Position numbers and translations under genes: made by a program. A stretch of DNA of 64,000 nucleotides from NCBI GenBank assembly GCA_902780405.1, contig CACZFI010000008.1, positions 1 through 64,000 on the forward strand. The letters run 5' to 3'. The notes beneath the pieces were generated by a model. It worked only from the letters and a program-made list of their open reading frames with translations, made no database searches and was not told the DNA's origin. Position 1 is the stretch's first letter, and each line of letters opens with the position of its first letter. Positions 26,813 to 35,716 of the stretch are shown here, one piece after another. Origin of the DNA: an uncultured Lachnospiraceae bacterium (GTDB lineage Bacteria > Bacillota > Clostridia > Lachnospirales > Lachnospiraceae).

Positions 26813-28588
26813 CACTTTTGCTCTAACCAAGTATTGAAACGTGTCAAACTGCTCGCGTGCAGCCAATCCGTCAATAGAAAGCAACTTGTCGTAGAAGTCC
26901 TTCAACTCCTGTGTTGTATGCCCCTTTACTATACGCCGGTTCATTTCCTCAATTGAGAAGCCAAGTCTCAAAAACATTTTTTGGATTTCTTTTTCCGTAA
27001 AGAACCTTAAATGTGTACGGTCAAGAATTCCGGAATCGCGATAGGAGAAGTATCCACGAAGAAGGTCATAGATTACCTCTGCCTGCATCAGATTCGGAAT
27101 ACTTGCAATAATACATCCATTCGGTTTCAGAAATCTTTTTAGCTTCTCTATCGTCACTTCGGGATCACGAAGATGCTCGATTACATCGCCGCAAACGATA
27201 TAGTCAAACGATTCTTCTTCAAACGGAATCTCCATATTCTCTACATCCCCGCAGACGACAGACAATTCCGGTTTCGCTTTTTCTGCCACCGAAGGAACAT
27301 ACTCGATTCCACATACGTGAGAATTCGGATACATTTTTTTAATATATCCCAGTGTTTCTCCCGTTCCGCAACCGATTTCAAGCACATGGATTTCATCCTG
27401 TTCTCTCGAATCTATCATCTCCACCAGATCAGTACGGATATTCTCATAGTATCCCCCCTGCGCTTCCGGCTCATATACTTCTATCAGGTCTCCAGCATCT
27501 TCCTCATATTCTTTGAGAAAGATCTCGCGATACCGATCGTACTTTTTGAGATTTGAGAATCCGCAATCATGCACGCACCAGCTCGTCTCCTGATACGGAA
27601 TCATCACCTTATATCCTGCACGATGGAATTCCATACACTGGGAGGCATCATAAAAATCCCATCCGTCAAACAGATCTTCTCTCCAAGGCAAATCATATTG
27701 TGTCGCAAGGAGAAGCCCATCACACAAAAGTCCCTCTTGCGGCTCTTTTCTTTCATATTTCCTAAGCTCAAGTGTTTCATGCACGTGTGTATCTATCACC
27801 GAACCGAATCGGTTCGCATGCCACATGGTTCCGTCCGACGGAAAGCCCTTTGTACCGATCATGCCAAGCAAACCGACTTCCTCATGATCCATAAACAAAT
27901 CGATCACCTTCGGAATAAAGTCCTGCTCAATAATGCGAACGTCATGATGCATATATACCTTGTACTTTGCAGTTGAAGCCTGCATGCCTTCGTTGTAACC
28001 CGCACACATAGATACAGCATCTGCAATTGAAAGAACGTCGATCGTCACGCCATCCGGCACATTAAGACGTCCAATATAGAACAAAGCTTCATCCAGTTCC
28101 AGGGAATCGTTACTGCATATGATGAAATCCAATTTTACATCCTTGTAGTCGTGTCGAGGGATGTAATTCTTTTTTTGACCACCAAAGACATTCTGTTCTC
28201 CTCGAACCTTCGCAAGAGTTTCTTCCGCATTGAGAGTAGCCGCCTGAATAGTCCACAGAAGATCCCTCACCCCGGCTCCCGTCTTTTTCATAACAACAGG
28301 AAGCTCTGAAACACCATATTCCGGGCAGTACGAAATACGCTGAATATACTTTTTAAACAGCGAATATGCTTCCACAACCTCCCCGAGGGACTTTTTCCCT
28401 TGTAATATCCCGAGTTTTCCTTCTTTTTCGTATCCTTCCTTATTTATTTCACACAAATAGTAAAGTAAACTCAGTTCATTAGAATCTTTTATCAGTGATG
28501 TTTTATCTTCGACAAGCGCAAAAAGATTATCGTACGCATTCTTACTCAAATAATCATTCACCAGCAGGTTCAATTCTTCTATAGTCAT
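26807..28588 (-). CDS. GT2 glycosyltransferase fused to SAM methyltransferase
   Basis: 593 residues from ATG 28588, which best suits the GGAGAG site; the adjoining ATG 28591 is too close. A helical N-terminus is followed at about residue 155 by a GT2-like domain of the StrF type (LDFIICSNDSLELDEALFYI, YKVYMHHDVRII, CDGLLLATQYDLPWREDLFD). From about residue 395 a class I methyltransferase begins: VLEIGCGTGETLGYI, YIVCGDVIEHLRDPE and a late LRFFTEKEIQKMFLRLGF. The fusion suggests transfer of a sugar and methylation of the same glycan. A fragment of a close relative lies at 21473-21764. Confidence 0.85.
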   Translation of the reverse strand: MTIEELNLLVNDYLSKNAYDNLFALVEDKTSLIKDSNELSLLYYLCEINKEGYEKEGKLGILQGKKSLGEVVEAYSLFKKYIQRISYCPEYGVSELPVVMKKTGAGVRDLLWTIQAATLNAEETLAKVRGEQNVFGGQKKNYIPRHDYKDVKLDFIICSNDSLELDEALFYIGRLNVPDGVTIDVLSIADAVSMCAGYNEGMQASTAKYKVYMHHDVRIIEQDFIPKVIDLFMDHEEVGLLGMIGTKGFPSDGTMWHANRFGSVIDTHVHETLELRKYERKEPQEGLLCDGLLLATQYDLPWREDLFDGWDFYDASQCMEFHRAGYKVMIPYQETSWCVHDCGFSNLKKYDRYREIFLKEYEEDAGDLIEVYEPEAQGGYYENIRTDLVEMIDSREQDEIHVLEIGCGTGETLGYIKKMYPNSHVCGIEYVPSVAEKAKPELSVVCGDVENMEIPFEEESFDYIVCGDVIEHLRDPEVTIEKLKRFLKPNGCIIASIPNLMQAEVIYDLLRGYFSYRDSGILDRTHLRFFTEKEIQKMFLRLGFSIEEMNRRIVKGHTTQELKDFYDKLLSIDGLAAREQFDTFQYLVRAKVL

Positions 28589-28632
28589 CATTCTCTCCGT
28601 CCCTGTCGCAATACCGCAAGTTTCCTGCAAAG

Positions 28633-28684
28633 ATTATATCAAATCAACGTTTTCTTTTCAATTATATAACAGCTGTGATACAAT
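28633..28684. promoter_or_regulatory. Divergent promoters of GT2-methyltransferase and licA sharing one -35
   Basis: Minus: TTGAAA (28661-28656), 17 bp, TATAAT (28638-28633). Plus: TTTCAA on the same hexamer, 17 bp, TACAAT (28679-28684). The layout matches 24319-24370. Confidence 0.7.
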
Positions 28685-28741
28685 AAGATATCGGTCATAA
28701 ATCCTTTTCAAACAATACTGCTTATTTCACAAGGGGACGCA

Positions 28742-29659
28742 ATGGCAAATTCAAAAAGAGAAATCAAAAGAATTATTTCAGAAATAATGCACTGCGCGGA
28801 AAATGAAATACTGAATCTTTCTGTGATGAAAAAAGGAATGACCAATCACTCCTACCACTTTCAAATCAAAGGCGATGGCCGTTATATTCTTCGTATCCCC
28901 GGTGAAGGAACTTCATCCACAATCAACCGCGCTGAAGAGGCCGCTGCTTTTCGTGCAATCCGTCCGTACAACATCTGCGATGCACCGATATACTTTGACC
29001 CAAACACCGGATACAAGGTGACCAGATTTTTAAATCACATTCGCGTCTGTAACCCCCACAACGAAAACGATTTGCTCAAGTGCATGGAGCTTCTTCGCTA
29101 TTTTCATGCCCTCAACCTGTCAGTTCCACACGAATTCAATCTTACGGAAAAAATAACCCTTTACGAAGACCTATACAGAAGCAACGGAAATCCCGGAAGC
29201 TATGATGACTACCTCCGCACAAAAGCCAATGTAATCTCTTTGCAGGATTATATCGCAAGTATCGACAAAAGCTATTGTCTTTCGCACATTGACTCTGTTT
29301 GCGACAATTTTTTATTCTATCGAGACTCCGATCGGGAGGACGAAAAGTTACAATTGTCTGATTGGGAGTACGCCGGCATGCAAGATCCTCATGTCGATAT
29401 TGCAATGTTTTGCATTTACAGTTCCTATTGCAAGGACGATTGCGACCGATTAATCGATTTGTATTTCAAAGGTCAATGCAACGCTGAAACACGGGCCAAG
29501 ATTTACTGCTACATCTCCACCAGCGGCTTGCTTTGGTCAAACTGGTGCGAGTACAAAAAATGCTTCAACGTTACCTTTGGAGATTACGCAACGAAGCAGT
29601 ATCTGTACGCAAAGGAGTTTTATCACCATGCCATTGAATTGATCAAAACGATCAAATAA
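28742..29659 (+). CDS. licA: Choline kinase, LicA type
   Basis: 305 residues; AAGGGGA precedes the ATG. The aminoglycoside/choline kinase fold shows KKGMTNHSYHF near the start, the catalytic Brenner motif LSHIDSVCDNFLFY and the metal motif LSDWEYAGMQDPHVD. It phosphorylates imported choline as the first step of phosphocholine decoration. It lies 12 bases before licC, followed by a choline-type transporter, the order seen in lic1-type loci. Confidence 0.88.
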   Translation: MANSKREIKRIISEIMHCAENEILNLSVMKKGMTNHSYHFQIKGDGRYILRIPGEGTSSTINRAEEAAAFRAIRPYNICDAPIYFDPNTGYKVTRFLNHIRVCNPHNENDLLKCMELLRYFHALNLSVPHEFNLTEKITLYEDLYRSNGNPGSYDDYLRTKANVISLQDYIASIDKSYCLSHIDSVCDNFLFYRDSDREDEKLQLSDWEYAGMQDPHVDIAMFCIYSSYCKDDCDRLIDLYFKGQCNAETRAKIYCYISTSGLLWSNWCEYKKCFNVTFGDYATKQYLYAKEFYHHAIELIKTIK

Positions 29660-29671
29660 GGAGATTCTGCT

Positions 29672-30394
29672 ATGATTTCTTCTCGACACACTGTTCAACG
29701 CGCAATCGTCATGGCTGCCGGGAAAGGCGAACGGCTGCGTCCCATTACAAGTCATATTCCAAAACCAATGATTCCGGTAAATGGGACGCGCATGATTGAA
29801 AGCATTATCCTCGCCTTAAAGGCAAATGGTATAAACGAAATTTATGTCGTTACCGGTTATAAAAAAGAGGCGTTTACGATTCTAACCGAACTATACCCGG
29901 AAGTCCGACTCATTGAAAACCCTTTTTATGAAACCTGTAACAACATTTCCTCCCTTTATGTTGTTCGAGACTTGCTTCAAGACTGCATGATTCTCGACGG
30001 AGACTTAGTCATTAATAATCCGGCTGTTCTTTCTCCACATTTCACGCGCTCCGGATATAACGCTGTTTGGACAAACGAAAGAACAACAGAATGGCTGTTA
30101 AAAGTAGAACAAGGCGTCATTAATTCCTGTTCCAGAACAGGCGGAACAAAAGGCTGGCAGTTATACAGCATTTCAAGATGGAACGAACAGGACGGCAGGC
30201 AACTGCAAGAAGACGTTACTGCACTTTTTGAATCCGGCAACCATCAGATTTACTGGGATGATGTACCACTTTTTTGTAATGCCGACCACTATTCGCTTGG
30301 AATCCGTGAGATGGAAAAGGACGATGTCATAGAAATAGACAGTTTCGAAGAATTGGTTCAAATTGATCAGTCTTACTCGGAGGTAAAGCTATGA
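29672..30394 (+). CDS. licC: CTP:phosphocholine cytidylyltransferase, LicC type
   Basis: 240 residues. The nucleotidyltransferase signature AIVMAAGKGERLRPITSHIP-KPMIPV is at the start. MILDGDLVINNP supplies the metal-binding Asp, and a late DVPLFCNADHYSLGI and DVIEIDSFEELVQID match LicC. It makes CDP-choline from phosphocholine and CTP. It overlaps the transporter gene by four bases. Confidence 0.88.
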   Translation: MISSRHTVQRAIVMAAGKGERLRPITSHIPKPMIPVNGTRMIESIILALKANGINEIYVVTGYKKEAFTILTELYPEVRLIENPFYETCNNISSLYVVRDLLQDCMILDGDLVINNPAVLSPHFTRSGYNAVWTNERTTEWLLKVEQGVINSCSRTGGTKGWQLYSISRWNEQDGRQLQEDVTALFESGNHQIYWDDVPLFCNADHYSLGIREMEKDDVIEIDSFEELVQIDQSYSEVKL

Positions 30395-31899
30395 ACTCAT
30401 CAAAAAAACGAATTGATTGGATGATCACTCTGGTTCCGTTCTGCTTGATTATTGCCCTTGCAATCGTCATGTTTTTCCTTCCAAACAAGAGTAATCAAGT
30501 TATTTCGTCAATCCACTATATTTTCGTGGATTCGTTCAGCATCTATTACTTACTCATCGGATTGGGCGTCTTTTTGATTTCACTGGTTATTGCCTTTTCC
30601 AGAGTTGGCAATATCAGGCTTGGAGGAAAAGACGAAACTCCAAAGTACTCTTTTTTCACATGGGGTTGCATGATGTTTAGTTGTGGTCTTGCAGCAGATA
30701 TTATTTTTTACAGTTTTGCAGAATGGGCAATATACGCCACACATCCTCATATCGAAGAAATGGGAAGTATCTACGAGTGGGCCGGCGTTTATCCTTTGTT
30801 TCACTGGAGCTTTATCCCATGGTCTTTTTACCTTGTCCTGGCCGTAGTCTTCGGCTATATGTTACACGTAAAAAAAAGAAACCGCCAACGTTTCAGCGAA
30901 GCATGCAGACCGATAATCGGACGTCACGCCGATAAATTACCCGGCCGTCTCATTGATTTATTTGCTCTGTTTGCCCTCCTGGCCGGAACAGCTACAACCT
31001 TTTCTGTAGCCACTCCTCTGATGGCTGCAATCATCAACGATCTCACAGGCCTTCATGCAAGCCGAACAACAGTTACTATCATCATCCTTATCATCACATG
31101 TGTCATATATACCTGCGCCACGATTAAAGGATTCAAAGGAATCGGCTTCCTTTCAAAGCTTTGCATCTGGCTTTTTCTTGCGTTGCTCTCCTACGTTCTG
31201 TTTTTTGGCGGAAAGACACGTTTTATACTGGAAAACGGATTACAGAGTATGGGAACGATGCTTCAAAACTTTTTTGAACTAAGCACTTATACCGATCCCT
31301 TACGTCAAAACCATTTCCCTCAAGACTGGACCGTGTACTACTGGGCGTACTGGATGGTCTGGTGCATCGCTGCGCCTTTCTTCATTGGTAATATCTCCAA
31401 GGGCCGCACCATTCGCCAGACAATTCTAGGTGGTTACGGTTTCGGCGTTGGTTCTACTATCCTTTCCTTCGTTATATTAGGTAATTACGGATTGGGTATG
31501 CAAGCGTGCGGACATGCAGATTTTCTAAAACAGTTCGTGAGCGATGGTGATCTTTACACACTCATCCTGAATATCATCCACACTCTGCCGCTGGCTCCTT
31601 TTGTCCTTCTACTCATACTGCTTTGCATGGTTGCGTTTTATGCTACAAGTTTTGACTCCATTGCATACACCGCCGCCTGTTACAGTTACAGAGACTTAAG
31701 TGAAAAAGAGACACCGCACACAGCCATCACTCTGCTTTGGTGTCTCCTTCTGATCACGCTTCCGATTGCACTTGTTTTCTCTGAAAACAGTATGAGTAAT
31801 ATTCAGAGCGTTAGTATTATCTGCGCTTTTCCTATTGGTTTTATCATGATACTGATGATTGTTGGATTCTTCAAAGATACGCGCAATCATTTTTCCTGA
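30391..31899 (+). CDS. BCCT-family choline/betaine transporter
   Basis: 502 residues with about twelve membrane segments. Conserved BCCT stretches include TWGCMMFSCGLAADIIFYSF, FHWSFIPWSFYLVLAVVFGY, and YYWAYWMVWCIAAPFFIGNI with the substrate-box tryptophans. It probably imports choline for LicA. It replaces LicB of the Haemophilus locus. The stop is three bases from the convergent TPR-phosphatase gene. Confidence 0.9.
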   Translation: MNSSKKRIDWMITLVPFCLIIALAIVMFFLPNKSNQVISSIHYIFVDSFSIYYLLIGLGVFLISLVIAFSRVGNIRLGGKDETPKYSFFTWGCMMFSCGLAADIIFYSFAEWAIYATHPHIEEMGSIYEWAGVYPLFHWSFIPWSFYLVLAVVFGYMLHVKKRNRQRFSEACRPIIGRHADKLPGRLIDLFALFALLAGTATTFSVATPLMAAIINDLTGLHASRTTVTIIILIITCVIYTCATIKGFKGIGFLSKLCIWLFLALLSYVLFFGGKTRFILENGLQSMGTMLQNFFELSTYTDPLRQNHFPQDWTVYYWAYWMVWCIAAPFFIGNISKGRTIRQTILGGYGFGVGSTILSFVILGNYGLGMQACGHADFLKQFVSDGDLYTLILNIIHTLPLAPFVLLLILLCMVAFYATSFDSIAYTAACYSYRDLSEKETPHTAITLLWCLLLITLPIALVFSENSMSNIQSVSIICAFPIGFIMILMIVGFFKDTRNHFS

Positions 31900-31901
31900 A
31901 G

Positions 31902-33923
31902 CTATCCGTAAATCAGCATCATTTTAACATGATCCAAAACCAGTTCCGTATACATCCGCTCCAATTCCGTATCATGAAGTTGTTTACCATCTTTGGTTTC
32001 AACCTTGATGCTATAGTTTTGAAGTTCGAATCTTCCGTCATTCCGAACCTCAGATCCATTTGTAAAGAATACGCGATGGCTTTTTGTGACAATTTCAGCC
32101 TGATACGGATCCCCCGGATGCAGACTCTCTGTAAGGGTATAATCTCTTTCCTTTTCTCCGCCAAAGGACTTGGGAAGTCTGCCCTGAATCTCTTCATTTT
32201 CTTTCAGGGGTATTCCCGCCAACGAGCACATAATCGGCAGATAGTCCACTGTCGAAATAAGCTCATCCGTGAAGCCCGCGGACAAATCCCCCCCTCTGAA
32301 CATAAACGCAACTTTCGTTCTTTCGTCTGATAAGAAGTGTGAACCCGTCGGTACCAAATATCCCTGTCCGTGATCGGCAAAAAGTGAAACTACCATCTCG
32401 TCATCAGAGAATTTTCTTTCCAGATAAGCATACAATGCAGAAAGAAGCGCATCAATCCTTGCAGCCATCTCTTTGTATGCAGTAATTTTCTTTTCGCTAA
32501 ACGGCTGCTTAACAGATGTGTTTCCTTCTGAATCAATCGTTCTCGCTTCAATCGGCAAGTGATTCTGCACAGAAAGCGTCAAATCAAATCCATCTGCAAT
32601 ATCATGAAGGTCACCCAAGCAAATCCATACGAACTGATCAGTATCGTCAAAAGCTTCAATCTGATCAATTACATCCCCAATAATCATCTCGTTCTTTGAC
32701 GAAATCACCTGTTCCTGGTACACCATTCGACTGTAGCCACGATAGTACCCGTAATCCGCGGTACTTCTCCAATCTCCATCAATCTTGGATGTCACGTATC
32801 CCTGATCATGAAAATACTCTGCCAACGTCGTAATATCATGCGGCAAAGCGGTAACAAGCCCCGAATGAAACATTACATGATGCACCGTATCCATCCCGGT
32901 ATTGTACGCCGCAAGACTCGGATATGTCCATTCCGCCGTGCTTCTCGCCTCTTTGCACACCATTCCCTTTGAGAAGAAATCATACGTTGAAGGCATCACT
33001 TCCTTCATGTTGTCAAGAATCGTCTGGGATAACCCGTCAACAAATATATTCAAGACCAGTTTTTTTCTTTTACTGTCATGACCTAACGGTATAGGCGTTC
33101 CATAGTATGACGTCTCTGTAGACGCAACCTTTGTACCACCCTTAACACGATAATAATTAAAACACTTAGCCAATTCCTGCCGGACATCAAACTGCTCCCC
33201 TCCCTGCACAAAACAGTGCAACGTTTTGTCCTTTGATACCGAAATCGGCAGCAAGTACTCTTCACAATCATCAGGAACAGAACAGGATCGACTTTCCTTC
33301 ACCGGCATAAACTCGAAACGACTCTGAACCACGTTAAATGAAGTTGCAGGCAGCCCGTCCAAACACTGCATTCGATACAATCCCACACCAAGTTTCGTTT
33401 CTGTCCCGGCCCACACTTGAAATTCTTCTATAGGTTTCATTGAACGATACAATAAATCGGATAATCCATAACAATTTTTTTTCCACTCCAATAAATTCTG
33501 AACAGCTTTTATCAACTCATCCGAAGGATTCTCATTAACCTCTTTTTCCAGTATTCCCCAAAGCGCGGCTAATCGATCACCCGTGTCATATTGTTCCATT
33601 GTACCCTCATAAGCAAACAGATAGTCCGCTCTTTGGTAATAATAAACTGCATGAAGGATATCTCCACTGCATTCGTAGGCGGAGCCCAGGTTATAACTGA
33701 TTTCTCCATTGACAGGATAATGACGAACCCCGTACTGGCCGTACATGATCGCATCCTCGTAGTTTCCTGAATATATGGAATACAGACAGAGATATGTAAC
33801 CAAGTCCATATCATATGGATTTATCGCTTTGTATTTTTCAATCAGTCCCCCAGCTTGTTCTGTATCTGCCACTGAAAGCGCTGCTTCTATTTCTGATTTA
33901 AGACGTCTTATTTCTTCTTTCAC
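31902..33923 (-). CDS. TPR protein with alkaline-phosphatase/sulfatase-fold domain
   Basis: 673 residues starting with GTG 33923 (AAAGGAGG upstream); no signal peptide or membrane helix, so it is predicted to be cytoplasmic. Residues about 1-130 are TPR-like (AINPYDMDLVTYLCLYSIYS, GEISYNLGSAYECSGDILHA). From about residue 270 an alkaline-phosphatase superfamily domain begins (LVLNIFVDGLSQ with the metal Asp, WTYPSLAAYNTG around the nucleophile, SLFADHGQGYLV with Asp-His, VDYLPIMCSLAGIP). In sulfatases the nucleophile sits in CxPxR; here Thr or Ser is available instead, as in phosphotransferases. It may hydrolyse or transfer a phospho-group such as phosphocholine, but this is inference. Confidence 0.7.
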   Translation of the reverse strand: MKEEIRRLKSEIEAALSVADTEQAGGLIEKYKAINPYDMDLVTYLCLYSIYSGNYEDAIMYGQYGVRHYPVNGEISYNLGSAYECSGDILHAVYYYQRADYLFAYEGTMEQYDTGDRLAALWGILEKEVNENPSDELIKAVQNLLEWKKNCYGLSDLLYRSMKPIEEFQVWAGTETKLGVGLYRMQCLDGLPATSFNVVQSRFEFMPVKESRSCSVPDDCEEYLLPISVSKDKTLHCFVQGGEQFDVRQELAKCFNYYRVKGGTKVASTETSYYGTPIPLGHDSKRKKLVLNIFVDGLSQTILDNMKEVMPSTYDFFSKGMVCKEARSTAEWTYPSLAAYNTGMDTVHHVMFHSGLVTALPHDITTLAEYFHDQGYVTSKIDGDWRSTADYGYYRGYSRMVYQEQVISSKNEMIIGDVIDQIEAFDDTDQFVWICLGDLHDIADGFDLTLSVQNHLPIEARTIDSEGNTSVKQPFSEKKITAYKEMAARIDALLSALYAYLERKFSDDEMVVSLFADHGQGYLVPTGSHFLSDERTKVAFMFRGGDLSAGFTDELISTVDYLPIMCSLAGIPLKENEEIQGRLPKSFGGEKERDYTLTESLHPGDPYQAEIVTKSHRVFFTNGSEVRNDGRFELQNYSIKVETKDGKQLHDTELERMYTELVLDHVKMMLIYG

Positions 33924-33956
33924 ACATCCATCCTCCTTTAAATCTGTTGTCTTGTT

Positions 33957-34070
33957 TCATTCGTTCACTTCTATATCAAAAAAGCTTTTCTTGATCTCAA
34001 TCGACCCACTTCTTTCAAACGTATCACGAATCACTTCCGTAATTCTCTCTGATGCGTCTCCGGTTCCACA
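33957..34070 (-). pseudogene. C-terminal remnant of NeuC-type epimerase
   Basis: The minus frame GDASERITEVIRDTFERSGS then IEIKKSFFDIEV ends at TGA 33957. It closely matches the end of the intact LegG/NeuC gene (GNTSEKIADVLREFY ... IHIKKRFYDIEFEV at 36610). No start codon or upstream part of the gene exists here; the similarity begins abruptly at the join with the GT remnant. Confidence 0.8.
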
Positions 34071-34350
34071 GATTTCGCTCCGCCTTCTCTTTCTTGTTCA
34101 CACTGTCGAGTTTATATCCCACATGAGAAATAAAGAGTGGTACCTCATAGGTCTCACCCGCCGGAACGACCTGTTCGTGAATCGTCCCCTCATAGTGATA
34201 CAAGTTCTTCGGGAACAGACGATTGATCAGCTCATGACTCACCATCTCCGAACCGTCGGATGAATAATAATTCTTCCTGTGGATGCGTCCCACCGCCTCC
34301 GGATGCTCATCGATCAGATTGCGCAAAGCCGCTTCATCAAGTTCATACAC
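34068..34350 (-). pseudogene. Internal remnant of GT2 glycosyltransferase
   Basis: The frame LRNLIDEHPEAVGRIHRKNY, then SELINRLFPK-like SHELINRLFPKNLYHYEGTI and HEQVVPAGETYEVPLFISHV matches the middle of TPR-tailed GT2 proteins. The N-terminal GT-A half is absent and the frame shifts off at EKAERNLW into a stretch that belongs to a NeuC remnant in another frame. An open reading frame covers the region but starts within legF. Confidence 0.75.
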
Positions 34351-34366
34351 ATTACTCTCCGACGTC

Positions 34367-35047
34367 CTAGAATTCAGACATTGCCTCTGCGATACGAAGA
34401 TCCATTTCTGTATCAATGTCCACGCTTCGCTCTCGTGGCATGATATAGGCAAAACTTCCCTTCTGATAAAAGAACCTGTCTTCACGAAAACGTTTCACAT
34501 CCACAATGTATAGTGCTCCATTTAAACGATAATAGGTCCCCGCATCTTGACGCCGAACCATGCTTTCTCTTTGGATAAACCCATCCATCTCTCCTGATAT
34601 TGGCAGTTGTCCACACCAAAGGGGCGAATGATCCACCTCACAAACCGAAACTACTGCAAAATTTGCTTTCTCCACAAACAAATGGTAAGCATTCTTGACA
34701 TCTTCTGCGTCTCTCAAAGGAGAGGTTGGTTGTAACAGGCAAATTGTATCAAAGCATTTACCTCTACTCTCATACTTCTGCAAAACTTCCTCCACCATAT
34801 CCCAACTGGAGGCAGAGTCCGTAGCTGTCGCTTTACTCCTCAAGAAAGGCACATTTGCACCATATAATCTTGCAATCTCAGCATATCTTTCAGAATCAGT
34901 AGATACCATCACTTCCGAAAAACAGCCCGACTTGATAGCTGCTTCTATGCTATGTGCAAGGAGTGGTTTCCCCTTATAATCTATAATATTCTTATCCGGA
35001 AGACCTTTCGATCCGCTTCTTGCCGGTATAATCGCTAAATTCTCCAT
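34367..35047 (-). CDS. legF: CMP-legionaminate/sialate-type cytidylyltransferase
   Basis: 226 residues, family length. The CMP-sugar synthetase signature is IIPARSGSKGLPDKNIIDYK-GKPLLAHSI, followed by LLQPTSPLRDAEDV and the metal Asp in SVDIDTEMDLRIAEA. It activates a nonulosonic acid with CTP. Gene order with LegB, C, H, I and G favours legionaminic acid over sialic acid. GGAAGGA precedes the ATG. Confidence 0.87.
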   Translation of the reverse strand: MENLAIIPARSGSKGLPDKNIIDYKGKPLLAHSIEAAIKSGCFSEVMVSTDSERYAEIARLYGANVPFLRSKATATDSASSWDMVEEVLQKYESRGKCFDTICLLQPTSPLRDAEDVKNAYHLFVEKANFAVVSVCEVDHSPLWCGQLPISGEMDGFIQRESMVRRQDAGTYYRLNGALYIVDVKRFREDRFFYQKGSFAYIMPRERSVDIDTEMDLRIAEAMSEF

Positions 35048-35056
35048 CTGTCCTTC

Positions 35057-35716
35057 CTATTCCACTTGCTTGACTATATGAAATGCTTCCGCATACATGC
35101 ATGCGCTTGCTCCACCTCTTACAATTGCAAGCGCCTTAATACACTCCAAACTGCGCGGAAACGGTCGTTCTTCAAGTTCCGTATCGTAAATCTTCATAAC
35201 TCTTATTTTCTCTTCTAATTCATCTGTAATATCAACATATAAATTGGGGGCAAATCTCGCATCCTGAAAGCCATATTCAGTCTCAGAAGGGATTTCCATA
35301 GTAGTAATACGCTTGATATACGGCGCACGAAACGATTTTGCGCACGCCATACAGCAATTATATACAACATGGTGATCAGAGTGCGCATCATAATTACCTG
35401 GCAGAATAATCCACTCAGGTTTTACTTTTTCGTATACTTCCTTGATTCGGGCGATAATCTCACCTTCCTCCATAGACGATAAGCAAGCCGGCGGTAATTC
35501 CAAATTAAAGACACCTTGAAAACCGTAGAAAGATGCAACTGAGTCTATCTGCTCTTTTCGATGAGCAACAGCTTCTTCTGACCAACCGAGTTCTGTCTTC
35601 ATATTCGTTATATTTAACCAGTAGATTTCATTTCCTTGCTTCTTCATCTTCAAAAGAGTTCCGCCAGCTCCCAGTGTCTCATCATCCGGATGGGGGGATA
35701 CAACCATAATCTTCAT
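35057..35716 (-). CDS. PIG-L/LmbE-family deacetylase
   Basis: 219 residues from ATG 35716, which overlaps the preceding stop (TGATG); AAGGAG lies upstream. The zinc motif PHPDDE is at residues 8-13 and the later His pair is in AHSDHHVVYN. This family removes N-acetyl groups from sugars, including nonulosonic-acid intermediates. With the formyltransferase just upstream it could swap an acetyl for a formyl group. Confidence 0.85.
   Translation of the reverse strand: MKIMVVSPHPDDETLGAGGTLLKMKKQGNEIYWLNITNMKTELGWSEEAVAHRKEQIDSVASFYGFQGVFNLELPPACLSSMEEGEIIARIKEVYEKVKPEWIILPGNYDAHSDHHVVYNCCMACAKSFRAPYIKRITTMEIPSETEYGFQDARFAPNLYVDITDELEEKIRVMKIYDTELEERPFPRSLECIKALAIVRGGASACMYAEAFHIVKQVE

Noticed and set aside
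34024..34485. An intact 153-residue gene after legF
   Set aside because: The first third reads legF in another frame, and the rest is a GT2 fragment running into a frame-shifted NeuC remnant.
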